Origin: Ga0077548 sp035440445
GTDB lineage: Bacteria; Pseudomonadota; Alphaproteobacteria; Rhizobiales; Xanthobacteraceae
Assembly (NCBI GenBank): GCA_035440445.1
Contig: DAORMJ010000001.1
Location: 124,001-188,000 of the forward strand
Reading direction: 5' to 3'
DNA: 64,000 nucleotides
Both the position numbers and the translations under genes were made by a program. Below the pieces are notes generated by a model that had not been told where the DNA came from, searched no databases, and saw only the letters and a program-made list of their open reading frames with translations. Positions 18,078 through 26,295 of the stretch are shown here, one piece after another. Numbering within the stretch: position 1 is the first letter of the stretch; every line of letters starts with the position of its first letter.

Positions 18078-20155
18078 AGAAAGCGCGGATCATTAAACTC
18101 GCCGGCCTCGGCGCGCTCGCGATGATCGCGGGCGCGTTCGCGGCGGTCGGTCTGATCCGCGTCACCGCACCGGCACCTTCGGAGATTCTTCGCTCCGTCG
18201 AAGTGGTGGACCGAAACGGCGTGCTTCTGCGCCCGTTCTCGCTCAACGACGGACGCTGGCGTCTGGCGGCAAAGCCGGAACAGGTCGACCGGCGCTATCT
18301 CGAAATGCTGATCGCCTACGAAGACCGGCGCTTCTACGATCACTTCGGCACCGATCCGCTCGCCATGTTGCGGGCGGTCTATCAACTCGTCACGAATGGC
18401 GAGATCGTTTCCGGCGGCTCCACGCTGTCGATGCAGGTGGCGCGGCTGATCGAACCGCGTAAGCAGCGCACCATTGCCGCCAAAGTCGCCGAGATCGTCC
18501 GCGCGATGCAACTCGAAGCGAAGCTCTCGAAGCAGGAGATTCTCGAACTCTATCTCACGCTCGCTCCCTTCGGCGGCAATCTCGAAGGCATTCGCGCGGC
18601 GTCTTACGCTTACTTCGGAAAAGAGCCTGCGCGGCTGACGATCGGCGAGGCGGCGCTCCTCGTCGCATTGCCGCAATCGCCGGAAGTGCGCAGGCCCGAT
18701 CGCGCGGGGGACGTCGCGATGCGTGCGCGCAATCGCGTCATCGATCGCATGCTGTCCGCGGGCGTGATCACGATTGCCGAAGCGAACCGCGCACGCGAAG
18801 AATCCGTGCCGCGCCAGCGCCGGGAATTGCCGCAGGTGGCACCCCATGCGGCGGAAGCCGCGATCGCCGCGTTTCCCAAACAGCAGCGCCACCAGCTCGC
18901 GATCGATGCGACCATTCAGAAGCGCCTCGAAGAACTCGCGCGCGAAAAGCTGACCACGCTCGGGCCCAATGTTTCGCTCGCGATTCTCGTCGCCGACAAC
19001 GAAACCGGCCATGTGCTGGCGCGCATCGGTTCGGTGGATTTCAACGACGCCGAACGCGCAGGGCGCATCGACATGACCCGCGGCGTCCGCTCGCCCGGCT
19101 CGGCGCTGAAGCCCTTTATCTATGGGCTCGCCTTCGAAGATGGCGTCGCGCATCCCGAAACCTTGATCGAGGACCGCCCCACGCGCTTCGGCAACTGGCG
19201 TCCGGAGAATTTCGATCTCACCTTTCAAGGCACGGTCACGTTACGAAAAGCGCTGCAGCTTTCGCTGAACGTGCCGGCGGTCGCCTTGCTCGACTCGGTC
19301 GGGCCGCAGCGGTTGTTTGCGCGTCTCGAACAGAGCGGCGCGCTGCTGCAATTGCCGCAAGGCGAAATCCCCGGACTCGCGATCGGCCTTGGCGGGCTCG
19401 GTCTTCGTCTCGAAGACCTGACGACGCTCTATACTTCGCTCGCCCGCGGCGGCGATACCTTCCCACTCGTTCATCGTCTCGATGTCGCGAATGAGAACCA
19501 GCGCCGCGCGCGGCTGCTGGATCCGGTGTCAGCCTGGTATGTCGGCAATATTCTCATTGGTGCGCCGCCGCCGGAGAATGCCGGTTTCGGCCGCATCGCC
19601 TTCAAGACCGGCACTTCCTATGGCTATCGCGATGCCTGGGCTATCGGCTTTGACGGCAAGCGCACGATTGCGGTCTGGGTGGGCCGTCCCGACGGACAAC
19701 CCGTTCCCGGCATGATCGGTCGCGCGGTTGCGGCACCGATCCTGTTCGACGCCTTTGCGCGCGCCGCTCCGAAGATCGAGCCGCTGCGCGCCGCACCCGC
19801 GGGAGCGATCGTCGCGAGCACCGCGCGGCTGCCCTTGCCGCTTCGCCGCTTTGCACCCGCGGGCGAAATGCGCACGCTCGCTGCCCACGAGCCGCCGTTG
19901 AAAATCACATTTCCGATGAACGGCGCGCAACTCGCGCTGGAGCGTGACGGCCCGCTTTCGCCGCCGCAGCCGCTGGTCATCAAGACGACCGGCGGCAATG
20001 GTCCTTACCGTTTTCTGGTCGATGGACGTCCGCTCGGCGAGGCCGATTTCCGCAATGCCGCGTTCTGGCGGCCGGAAGGGCCGGGCTTCGTGCGCCTGAC
20101 CGTGATCGATGCGAGCGGCGCGACCGATAGCGTCGTCGTCCGTCTTCAGCACTGA
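18074..20155 (+). CDS. pbpC: penicillin-binding protein 1C
   Basis: A 693-residue bifunctional peptidoglycan synthase anchored by one N-terminal membrane segment. The GT51 glycosyltransferase domain carries the catalytic Glu in YEDRRFYDHFGTDPLAM. The transpeptidase domain has the active-site serine at residue 343 in GSALK, then SLN and KTGTSYGYRDAW. A C-terminal PBP1C domain follows from about residue 600. Coupling to the alpha-2-macroglobulin gene (ATGA overlap) is the conserved arrangement and supports the pairing of the two products at the cell wall. Confidence 0.94.
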   Translation: MKKARIIKLAGLGALAMIAGAFAAVGLIRVTAPAPSEILRSVEVVDRNGVLLRPFSLNDGRWRLAAKPEQVDRRYLEMLIAYEDRRFYDHFGTDPLAMLRAVYQLVTNGEIVSGGSTLSMQVARLIEPRKQRTIAAKVAEIVRAMQLEAKLSKQEILELYLTLAPFGGNLEGIRAASYAYFGKEPARLTIGEAALLVALPQSPEVRRPDRAGDVAMRARNRVIDRMLSAGVITIAEANRAREESVPRQRRELPQVAPHAAEAAIAAFPKQQRHQLAIDATIQKRLEELAREKLTTLGPNVSLAILVADNETGHVLARIGSVDFNDAERAGRIDMTRGVRSPGSALKPFIYGLAFEDGVAHPETLIEDRPTRFGNWRPENFDLTFQGTVTLRKALQLSLNVPAVALLDSVGPQRLFARLEQSGALLQLPQGEIPGLAIGLGGLGLRLEDLTTLYTSLARGGDTFPLVHRLDVANENQRRARLLDPVSAWYVGNILIGAPPPENAGFGRIAFKTGTSYGYRDAWAIGFDGKRTIAVWVGRPDGQPVPGMIGRAVAAPILFDAFARAAPKIEPLRAAPAGAIVASTARLPLPLRRFAPAGEMRTLAAHEPPLKITFPMNGAQLALERDGPLSPPQPLVIKTTGGNGPYRFLVDGRPLGEADFRNAAFWRPEGPGFVRLTVIDASGATDSVVVRLQH

Positions 20156-20240
20156 ACACCAGAAAGTCTTCGCATAGACTGGAACCGTGCTAAACTGACG
20201 CCGGTTACTGGTGTGCCTTGTTCAGTCCTGGGAGACGAAA

Positions 20241-20783
20241 ATGTCAGTCGCGCCGGAAAGCTACCAGCAGGGATATTCGGGGTTCGCCAAGTCGCTGCAC
20301 TGGATCGTGGCGCTTCTTGTGCTGACCGCGATTCCGGTCGGCATCCTGATGGGCCAGATCGAGAACGCGCCGTTCAACCTGTTCAACTTCCACAAGTCGC
20401 TTGGCGTTGCGATATTGCTGCTGATGACGATCCGCCTGATCTATCGGATCGTTCACGGCGCGCCGCCGGAGCCGAATATTCCCGCGCTCTATCGTTACGC
20501 CGGGAAGGTGACGCACTGGGCGCTCTACATCCTCCTATTCCTGACGCCGATCTCGGGCGCGATCGCAAACATGTATTACGGTGCGACAACGCCTTTCTTC
20601 GGCCTGTTCGAAATCCAGCCGCTCTTCGCGAAGAACGAGGATACGGCAAACTTTATCTTTGCCCGCCACAAGATCATGGGCTTCGCGATCGGCGTGCTTG
20701 CGATCATGCACATCGGGGCCGCGCTCTTTCATTATGTCATCCGCAAGGATGGCGTGCTGGAGCGGATGCTGCCGGGCCGCTGA
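20241..20783 (+). CDS. cytochrome b561 family protein
   Basis: A 180-residue inner-membrane dihaem cytochrome b with four transmembrane helices. The haem-ligand histidines are visible in KSLHWIVA, NFHKSLGV, VTHWALY and ARHKIMGF. It transfers electrons within the membrane, probably from ubiquinol, as in superoxide:ubiquinone oxidoreductase CybB-like proteins. The ATG at 20241 was preferred over a start 30 bases upstream because GGGAGA precedes it. It stands alone, on the plus strand, after pbpC. Confidence 0.9.
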   Translation: MSVAPESYQQGYSGFAKSLHWIVALLVLTAIPVGILMGQIENAPFNLFNFHKSLGVAILLLMTIRLIYRIVHGAPPEPNIPALYRYAGKVTHWALYILLFLTPISGAIANMYYGATTPFFGLFEIQPLFAKNEDTANFIFARHKIMGFAIGVLAIMHIGAALFHYVIRKDGVLERMLPGR

Positions 20784-21032
20784 TCAAATTTATAAACAGC
20801 CGCGCGCGTGGCGTTTACGCCATTCGCGCAAAAGAGAAAACGCTTGGCGCTTGCGCCAAGGGGGAGGGAAAAGTGGATGTGGTTCGAGACCCGCACCTGA
20901 CCAGCGCATCCCGCTTAGGGGCGCAGTGCTTTTGAAATCGGGATCGCCGGGACAAGCCCGGCGATGACGCGTGATGGGAAGTGCGCGCGTTCGGAAGGAC
21001 AGCACGACTGCATCGCTCTTGACCTTAGGAGC
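20784..21032. repeat. intergenic hairpins, including a Rhizobiales-type palindromic repeat
   Basis: No gene is seen. A stem CTTGGCGC/GCGCCAAG (20843-20850 with 20853-20860) lies 60 bases past the cytochrome gene. A second perfect stem TCGCCGGG/CCCGGCGA (20944-20951 with 20957-20964) has the loop ACAAG. The phrase CGCCGGGACAAGCCCGGCGA is, from memory, a very common interspersed element of Bradyrhizobium-like genomes. Neither stem has a T-run, so they are mobile palindromic repeats or transcript-end stabilisers rather than standard terminators. Confidence 0.6.
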
Positions 21033-21875
21033 TTAGGCCACCGGCAGCGCTAGCAGATCCTTGTGCCCGACGACACATGCGCTGCCGCCTGTCTTGCGCG
21101 CGGAAAGCCACGACTGAACAACGTCTTCCGGAACGCTTCCGGTTTCGCGCACGGCATTGGCCCAGCCATCGGCAAGCTGCACGATGAGATCGTGATCCTC
21201 TTCGGCAAGCCGCCACGGGCTGTCGGCCAGTTCGGTCTGGTAGCCGAGCGAGGCAAGCGTCTTCGCCATGAAGCCGATTGCGCGATTGCCCGCCGAAGGG
21301 CCGAAGCCTTTTTCCTTGCCGAAGTCGCGCTCGAAGGCTTCCATCATCCGCGCGTCGGCCGCATGTGCGGGCGCCCATTGAGCGGTCTCGTCATGGACGA
21401 GCGTCGTGTAAAGCGGGAGCCGGTCGCTGACGAGCGAAGCGCAGAAGCGCGCGATCCACGCCTCGGAAACGAGGTCGAACAGCGCGGCGGAAGTCACGAG
21501 ATCGGGCTTCTGCGTGCCCCATGGCGCTGGATTGGCGTTGAGGTCCGCGCGTTTGACTTCGACGCGGATGCGCTTTTCCGCTTTTTCGACTTCAAGGCCC
21601 GCTGCCGTCGGCCGCGTCTTGTCGGCCCATGCGCTGATGAATTCGAGCGAGGCGGCGAGCAGATCGGCGTCGTAATCGACGAGCACCCAGCGTTGCCGTG
21701 GCCCGAGTGCGAGCGCGGTGCCGCGCAGGTTGGAGCCCGCACCCGCACCGAGATCATAAATCACCGGCTCTGCTTTGTTGGCGAGGAGCGCCGCCGTCTT
21801 CGCAAGCAGTGCGCGGTCGCGCGAGCGGTGATCGACCGGCTCGCGCAGGCGTAGCCATGTTGCTGAGAAACTCAT
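21033..21875 (-). CDS. class I SAM-dependent methyltransferase
   Basis: A 280-residue methyltransferase, last gene of a four-gene minus-strand operon. Motif I is YDLGAGAGSN near residues 40-49, and the acidic residue after strand 2 is in WVLVDYDADLL. The rest of the protein is not close to a family I can name. The start at 21875 overlaps the glycosyltransferase stop by four bases (ATGA), which fixes it. It probably methylates the glycosylated product made by the upstream enzymes (inference). Confidence 0.82.
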   Translation of the reverse strand: MSFSATWLRLREPVDHRSRDRALLAKTAALLANKAEPVIYDLGAGAGSNLRGTALALGPRQRWVLVDYDADLLAASLEFISAWADKTRPTAAGLEVEKAEKRIRVEVKRADLNANPAPWGTQKPDLVTSAALFDLVSEAWIARFCASLVSDRLPLYTTLVHDETAQWAPAHAADARMMEAFERDFGKEKGFGPSAGNRAIGFMAKTLASLGYQTELADSPWRLAEEDHDLIVQLADGWANAVRETGSVPEDVVQSWLSARKTGGSACVVGHKDLLALPVA

Positions 21876-22930
21876 GCGGAAGCCTTGTTGCTGGCGCGAT
21901 CGAGCGCATCGGCGATGCGCTTCGCGGTGTCGGTCCAGCGCGGAAGTTTCTTGGCGTATTCCCACGCTGCGTCCGCGCGCTTGGTCAGTTCAACAGGCGA
22001 GGTGAGAAGACGGCGCAACGTGAGCGCGAGTTCGCCGGCATTTCCGGGCGCGACGAAGACGCCCGCATCTCTCGGTACGGTTTCGACCAGCGCGCCGCCC
22101 GATCCCGCGACAACCGGAAGCCCGCGCGCAAGCGCTTCGGTGAAGGCCATACCGTAGCCTTCGAAATGGGATGGGAGCGCAAACAGTGCGGCGCTCGAAT
22201 ATTCACGCTCAAGCCCGGCATCGTCGAGCGGCCCGAGCAGTGCCGTGCGTTCCTTGATGTTGCCCGAGGCGATTTCCGTCTCCAGCGTTTTCATTGCAAC
22301 CGCGTCGCGATCGGTGCTGCCGGCGATCCGCCACTCCCAATCGAGGTCGCGGATTTTGGAAAGCGCTTTCGCGAGCGTGTCGTGCCCCTTGCGCCGCGTG
22401 ATCGCGCCGACGGAAAGAATGCGCGGCGGCTTGGCATTGCCCCTCGCGCGGGGTGCCGCTTCCGTGCCGGGTTCGGCGACCGTGAGATCGTCCGGTGTCA
22501 CGTTGAATTCGCGCGCGAGCAATTCGGCGGTCGAGCGGCTGGTGGCAATGGTCGCAACCGCGCGCGACAACGCTTCGCGTTCGGTGCGATGCAGATAGTC
22601 GATGCGATCGGACGTCAGCCCGGTTTCGAAGGCGAGCGGATGATGGCAGAGCGCCACGAGCTTCGCCTTGAGCGAGCGCAGGACCGCAAGCGGAATTGCG
22701 CCGAGCGCGAGACCGTCGATCATGACGAGCGCATCGGCGGCAATTTCCGCAAGCAATTTTTCGGTTTCGGCCAGCGCTGCATCCGAAGGCGAGGGAAACT
22801 CGCCCGACAGTTGCAGATGCCGCACCCGCCAGCCTAGGGCAGGCAATTCCTCGATCACGCGCTTGTCGTAGCGATAGCCGCCGGTCGGCGTGTCGAGATT
22901 GCCCGGTATGCCGAAGACGACTTCGCGCAT
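21872..22930 (-). CDS. glycosyltransferase family 4 protein
   Basis: A 352-residue GT-B glycosyltransferase. The C-terminal donor-binding half has ILSVGAITRRKGHDTL and the EX7E signature in SHFEGYGMAFTEALARGLPVV, typical of retaining GT4 enzymes that use nucleotide or phospho sugars. It has no transmembrane segment, so it is cytosolic or peripheral. It starts five bases after the QueD-like gene and overlaps the methyltransferase gene, so the three are translated together. The acceptor is unknown; the neighbourhood suggests a small pterin-like molecule. Confidence 0.88.
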   Translation of the reverse strand: MREVVFGIPGNLDTPTGGYRYDKRVIEELPALGWRVRHLQLSGEFPSPSDAALAETEKLLAEIAADALVMIDGLALGAIPLAVLRSLKAKLVALCHHPLAFETGLTSDRIDYLHRTEREALSRAVATIATSRSTAELLAREFNVTPDDLTVAEPGTEAAPRARGNAKPPRILSVGAITRRKGHDTLAKALSKIRDLDWEWRIAGSTDRDAVAMKTLETEIASGNIKERTALLGPLDDAGLEREYSSAALFALPSHFEGYGMAFTEALARGLPVVAGSGGALVETVPRDAGVFVAPGNAGELALTLRRLLTSPVELTKRADAAWEYAKKLPRWTDTAKRIADALDRASNKASA

Positions 22931-22935
22931 GAAGG

Positions 22936-23334
22936 TTAGACCGCAGCCTCGTACCAGCCGCGCGCGACGTGCGACTCGTGCATGGTTACTTTGATCTTGG
23001 AAATGCCGTCGCTATCCGCGCCGAGCTTGCCGGCTTTCAGCGCCGCCTTCATCTGTTCGAAGACATAGCGCGCGAGAAATTCGGTCGTGGTCTGCTTGCC
23101 CTTGAACTCCGGAACTTCGTCGAGGTTGCGATAGTTGATCGCCGCAAGCGTTGCTTTAAGCGCGTCGGACGCGGCGCCAATGTCGACAACCACTTCATTC
23201 GGTCCCAGGGTCTCGCGGAAGAACGCAACGTCGCAGACGAAGGTCGCGCCGTGCACGCGCTGCGCGGGGCCGAAGAACTCGCCCTTGAAAGAGTGGGCGA
23301 TCATGATGTGGTCGCGGACTTCGAGGCCGTACAT
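22936..23334 (-). CDS. QueD/6-pyruvoyl-tetrahydropterin synthase-like protein lacking catalytic residues
   Basis: A 132-residue T-fold protein related to QueD (6-carboxytetrahydropterin synthase) and PTPS. Aligned by eye with E. coli QueD, His14 and His28 keep two zinc positions, but the third ligand is Ala30 (HGA instead of HGH). The catalytic cysteine is Ala24, and the Asp-His pair is replaced by Asn67-Tyr68. The pterin-anchoring Glu is kept as Glu120 in TMHES. It is therefore unlikely to catalyse normal QueD chemistry. It sits between the MDR dehydrogenase (24-base gap) and the glycosyltransferase (5-base gap), not with other queuosine genes. Confidence 0.82.
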   Translation of the reverse strand: MYGLEVRDHIMIAHSFKGEFFGPAQRVHGATFVCDVAFFRETLGPNEVVVDIGAASDALKATLAAINYRNLDEVPEFKGKQTTTEFLARYVFEQMKAALKAGKLGADSDGISKIKVTMHESHVARGWYEAAV

Positions 23335-23358
23335 AGCGAGGCTTTCCTTGTTCGGAGT

Positions 23359-24351
23359 TCAGTAGCGGACGAGTGCGCCGAGGCCCGGCGCGCGCGGCGA
23401 CAACAGGCGTGACAATTGCTGCGGAAGTTCGGCAAAAGGCACTTCCTCGCCGAGCAGGGCATCGAGCCGCGGGTCGGAAAGCATGCCGATGGCCGCTTCC
23501 AGCCTGCGGCGCGTGGTCCAGCGCTTGGCGCGGCTCGCGCAAACATTGCCGACCTGGCTCGAGATCAGCCGCAGTCGGCGGGAGTGGAAAGCATCACCAA
23601 GCGGCACGCTCACCATGCCGGTGCCGAACCAGCTTGCCTCGACAATGGTGCCTTCGACGCCGGCGAGTTTCAGCGCCAGCGAAAGCCCGGCCGCCGAGGC
23701 GGTGGTGTGGATCACGAGGTCGGCTTCGCCCGGCGCGTCGTCCGGTAGTGCGAAGCGGGTGTTCAGTTTTGCCGCGATGGCGGCGCGCGAAGGCTCGACA
23801 TCCACCAGCGTGACGTCCGCGCCGGGGAGGCGGCTCGCTAAACTTGCGACCAGCATGCCGACGATGCCGCCGCCGACGATCACGATCCGGTCGGCCGGCT
23901 GCGCGCCGCCGTCCCAAAGAATGTTGAGCGCCGTTTCCATGTTGGCGGCAAGCGTCGCGCGCCGGGCCGGTACATCGTGCGGGATTATGAACGCCCGTTC
24001 AGCCGGAATGACGAAACGATCCTGATGCGGATAAAGCGCGAAGACGGTTTTACCTTTCAGGCCGGCCGGTCCTGCTTCGACCATGCCCACGGCCGAGTAA
24101 CCATACTTAACGGGAAACGGAAATTCGCCTTCCTGCGCGGGCGCTTTCATCCGGCTCCATTCGGCTTCCGGCACTTTGCCTTCAAAGATCAACCGTTCGG
24201 TGCCGCGGCTGAGGCCGGAATAAAGCGTGCGCACCAGAAGCTGGTTCGCGCTCGGATCACCAATTGTTGCGGCGCGTAACTCGGCTTTGCCCGGCGCTAC
24301 ATACCAGAGCGCCTGCGCGGCATTGTTCTTAGGTTTAACGCTTGCGGTCAC
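23359..24351 (-). CDS. medium-chain dehydrogenase/reductase without zinc ligands
   Basis: About 330 residues of the MDR (alcohol dehydrogenase) superfamily, first gene of the four-gene operon. The Rossmann motif is VGGGIVGMLVASLASR. The zinc sites of true alcohol dehydrogenases are missing: the usual Cys and His-Glu positions read SGLSRGTE and KYGYSAVG. This resembles the zinc-free branch that includes the bacteriochlorophyllide dehydrogenase BchC. No ATG fits the start; I propose the GTG at 24351 because it gives a family-length N-terminus, leaving 109 bases to the divergent opgH. The start is uncertain. Confidence 0.78.
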   Translation of the reverse strand: MTASVKPKNNAAQALWYVAPGKAELRAATIGDPSANQLLVRTLYSGLSRGTERLIFEGKVPEAEWSRMKAPAQEGEFPFPVKYGYSAVGMVEAGPAGLKGKTVFALYPHQDRFVIPAERAFIIPHDVPARRATLAANMETALNILWDGGAQPADRIVIVGGGIVGMLVASLASRLPGADVTLVDVEPSRAAIAAKLNTRFALPDDAPGEADLVIHTTASAAGLSLALKLAGVEGTIVEASWFGTGMVSVPLGDAFHSRRLRLISSQVGNVCASRAKRWTTRRRLEAAIGMLSDPRLDALLGEEVPFAELPQQLSRLLSPRAPGLGALVRY

Positions 24352-24460
24352 GGGAAGGGCCTTAGCAAATTTGTTGAAACGCGCTAGACGTAATCGAGTT
24401 TTCGCCACGGTTGTCGGCGAGAAGGCGCTAACGCGCAAGCAGGGAACGTCTTTACCACCC

Positions 24461-26293
24461 ATGTCAATGGAATCCACTTCCGCCGAGGCCAAAGCTGCCA
24501 TCGGCGCCGCTACCGATGCGGCCAGTTTCAACACGCTCACCGGCGAGACCACGCCGACCGGCACGCAGTCGGTCCGCCTGATCTGGCGCCGCCGGATGAT
24601 CTTCGGCGCGCTTGCCACCGCGACCATGCTCGGCATGGCGGCCTGGCTCGTCCATATCCTTGCGCATGACGGCTTTGGTTTACTCGATGCCGCGCTCGTT
24701 ATCTGCTTCCTCACCTATGTGCCGTGGATTGCGATCGGCTTCTGGAATTCGGCGGTCGGCTTCTTCTTCATGAACTTCCGGAAGAACCCGCTGCCCGAAA
24801 TCACGCCGGTGGTGTTGAAGGCGCGCGATACCGATCCGATCACCGTGCGCTCGGCGATCACCATGACCGTGCGCAACGAAGACCCGGCCCGCGCCTTTGC
24901 GCGCCTGCGAGTCATCAGGAAGAGCCTGGAGAAGACCGGGCAGACCGATCACTTCGACTTTTTCGTGCTCTCCGACACCAACCGCGACGATGTCGCGGCG
25001 CTGGAGCAGGCGGCAGCCGAAGAGTGGAACAGAGAGTTTCCCGGCGCTTCCAAACTTTACTATCGCCGCCGCGAGAGCAATGTCGGCTACAAGGCCGGCA
25101 ACATCCGCGACTTCTGCGAGCGCTGGGGCAAGAACTACGAGTTCATGATCCCGCTCGATGCCGACTCGATCATGACTGGCGAAACCATCGTCCGCATGAT
25201 CCGCATCCATCAGGCCAATCCGCGCCTCGGGATTCTGCAGAGCCTGATCGTCGGTATGCCGAGTTCGAGCTTCTTCGCGCGCGTTTACCAGTTCGGCATG
25301 CGTCACGGCTTGCGCGCTTATATTTCCGGCTATGCCTGGTGGCATGCCGACTGCGGGCTGTTCTGGGGTCACAACACCACGATCCGCATTCAGCCGTTCT
25401 ACGATTACTGCAAGCTGCCGCTTCTTCCCGGCAAGCCGCCCTTCGGCGGGCACATCCTTTCGCACGATCATATCGAAGCGATGATGATGCGCCGCGCCGG
25501 CTATGAAGTGCGCGTGATCCCTGAAGAAGTCGGCTCGTTCGAAGAAACGCCGCCGACGCTTTTGGACTTCGAAGCGCGCGACGTGCGCTGGGCGAACGGC
25601 AACCTGCAATATACCAAGCTCCTGAACATGCCGGGCCTCTTGCCGGTAAGCTGGGTGCAGCTGGTCATGGCGATCCAGATGTTCGTCGGGCAGGGCGCGG
25701 TTGTGCTGTTCGCGATCCTCGCGGCACTTGCGATCGCCATGGCGCCCGTGGGTTCGGCTACTACCTTCCCGGTCTGGTCGGCGCTCGGCTTCTACGCGGT
25801 CTTCATCTTCCTCTTCATCGCGCCACGCATTTTCGGCGTGATCGATGCGCTGATGAATTCGGCGGCCCGTTATGGCGGCACGCCGAGGCTCCTGCTCGCC
25901 GGTGCCATGGACATGCTCTTTACCTTCGTGCATGCGCCGCTGCAGATGTTCGCCGCCTCCTACTTCATGGTGGCGGCTCTCTTCGGCCGTAAGACGAAGT
26001 GGGATGGGCAGCAGCGTGACGGCTATCGCGTACCGTGGCGCGCGGCGGCAAAGACCTTCATGCCGCACACGCTGTTCGGCCTCGCGCTGACGCTCTTCGT
26101 GTTTCTGTTCTCGCCGCTTTCCGCACTCTGGTTCGTGCCCTTCGTGTTCGGCCTGCTCGTGGTGATTCCGTTCGCGGTCTATACCTCCGACACGCGGCTG
26201 GGTGCCTGGGCGGAGCGCAACAAACTTTGCGCGATGCCCGAAGAGTTCGACATGCCGGAAGAGATTCGCGCCGTGCAGGCGACGGCAGCCTGA
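24461..26293 (+). CDS. opgH: glucans biosynthesis glucosyltransferase OpgH/MdoH
   Basis: A 610-residue inner-membrane GT2 enzyme that makes the glucose backbone of osmoregulated periplasmic glucans from UDP-glucose. Two N-terminal membrane segments (about residues 45-95) precede the cytosolic catalytic domain with LDADSIMTGE and the RDVRWANGNLQY version of the QxxRW motif. Several C-terminal helices follow. It is shorter than the roughly 850-residue E. coli protein but within the alphaproteobacterial range. The partner opgG is not adjacent. ATG codons at 24461 and 24467 are both possible starts. The next gene follows after two bases. Confidence 0.9.
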   Translation: MSMESTSAEAKAAIGAATDAASFNTLTGETTPTGTQSVRLIWRRRMIFGALATATMLGMAAWLVHILAHDGFGLLDAALVICFLTYVPWIAIGFWNSAVGFFFMNFRKNPLPEITPVVLKARDTDPITVRSAITMTVRNEDPARAFARLRVIRKSLEKTGQTDHFDFFVLSDTNRDDVAALEQAAAEEWNREFPGASKLYYRRRESNVGYKAGNIRDFCERWGKNYEFMIPLDADSIMTGETIVRMIRIHQANPRLGILQSLIVGMPSSSFFARVYQFGMRHGLRAYISGYAWWHADCGLFWGHNTTIRIQPFYDYCKLPLLPGKPPFGGHILSHDHIEAMMMRRAGYEVRVIPEEVGSFEETPPTLLDFEARDVRWANGNLQYTKLLNMPGLLPVSWVQLVMAIQMFVGQGAVVLFAILAALAIAMAPVGSATTFPVWSALGFYAVFIFLFIAPRIFGVIDALMNSAARYGGTPRLLLAGAMDMLFTFVHAPLQMFAASYFMVAALFGRKTKWDGQQRDGYRVPWRAAAKTFMPHTLFGLALTLFVFLFSPLSALWFVPFVFGLLVVIPFAVYTSDTRLGAWAERNKLCAMPEEFDMPEEIRAVQATAA

Positions 26294-26295
26294 AC

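Noticed and set aside
22936..23334. Annotation as a normal queD of queuosine synthesis
   Set aside because: Catalytic Cys, a zinc His and the Asp-His pair are missing, and no queC, queE or queF is nearby.
24352..24714. The N-terminal 121-codon extension of the MDR gene
   Set aside because: It would overlap the divergent opgH start by about 250 bases and its sequence is unlike any MDR N-terminus. A GTG at 24351 gives a normal protein.
26035..26295. Upstream extension of the FkbM methyltransferase frame
   Set aside because: It overlaps the end of opgH, whose membrane helices are in the other frame. The ATG at 26296 fits the family.
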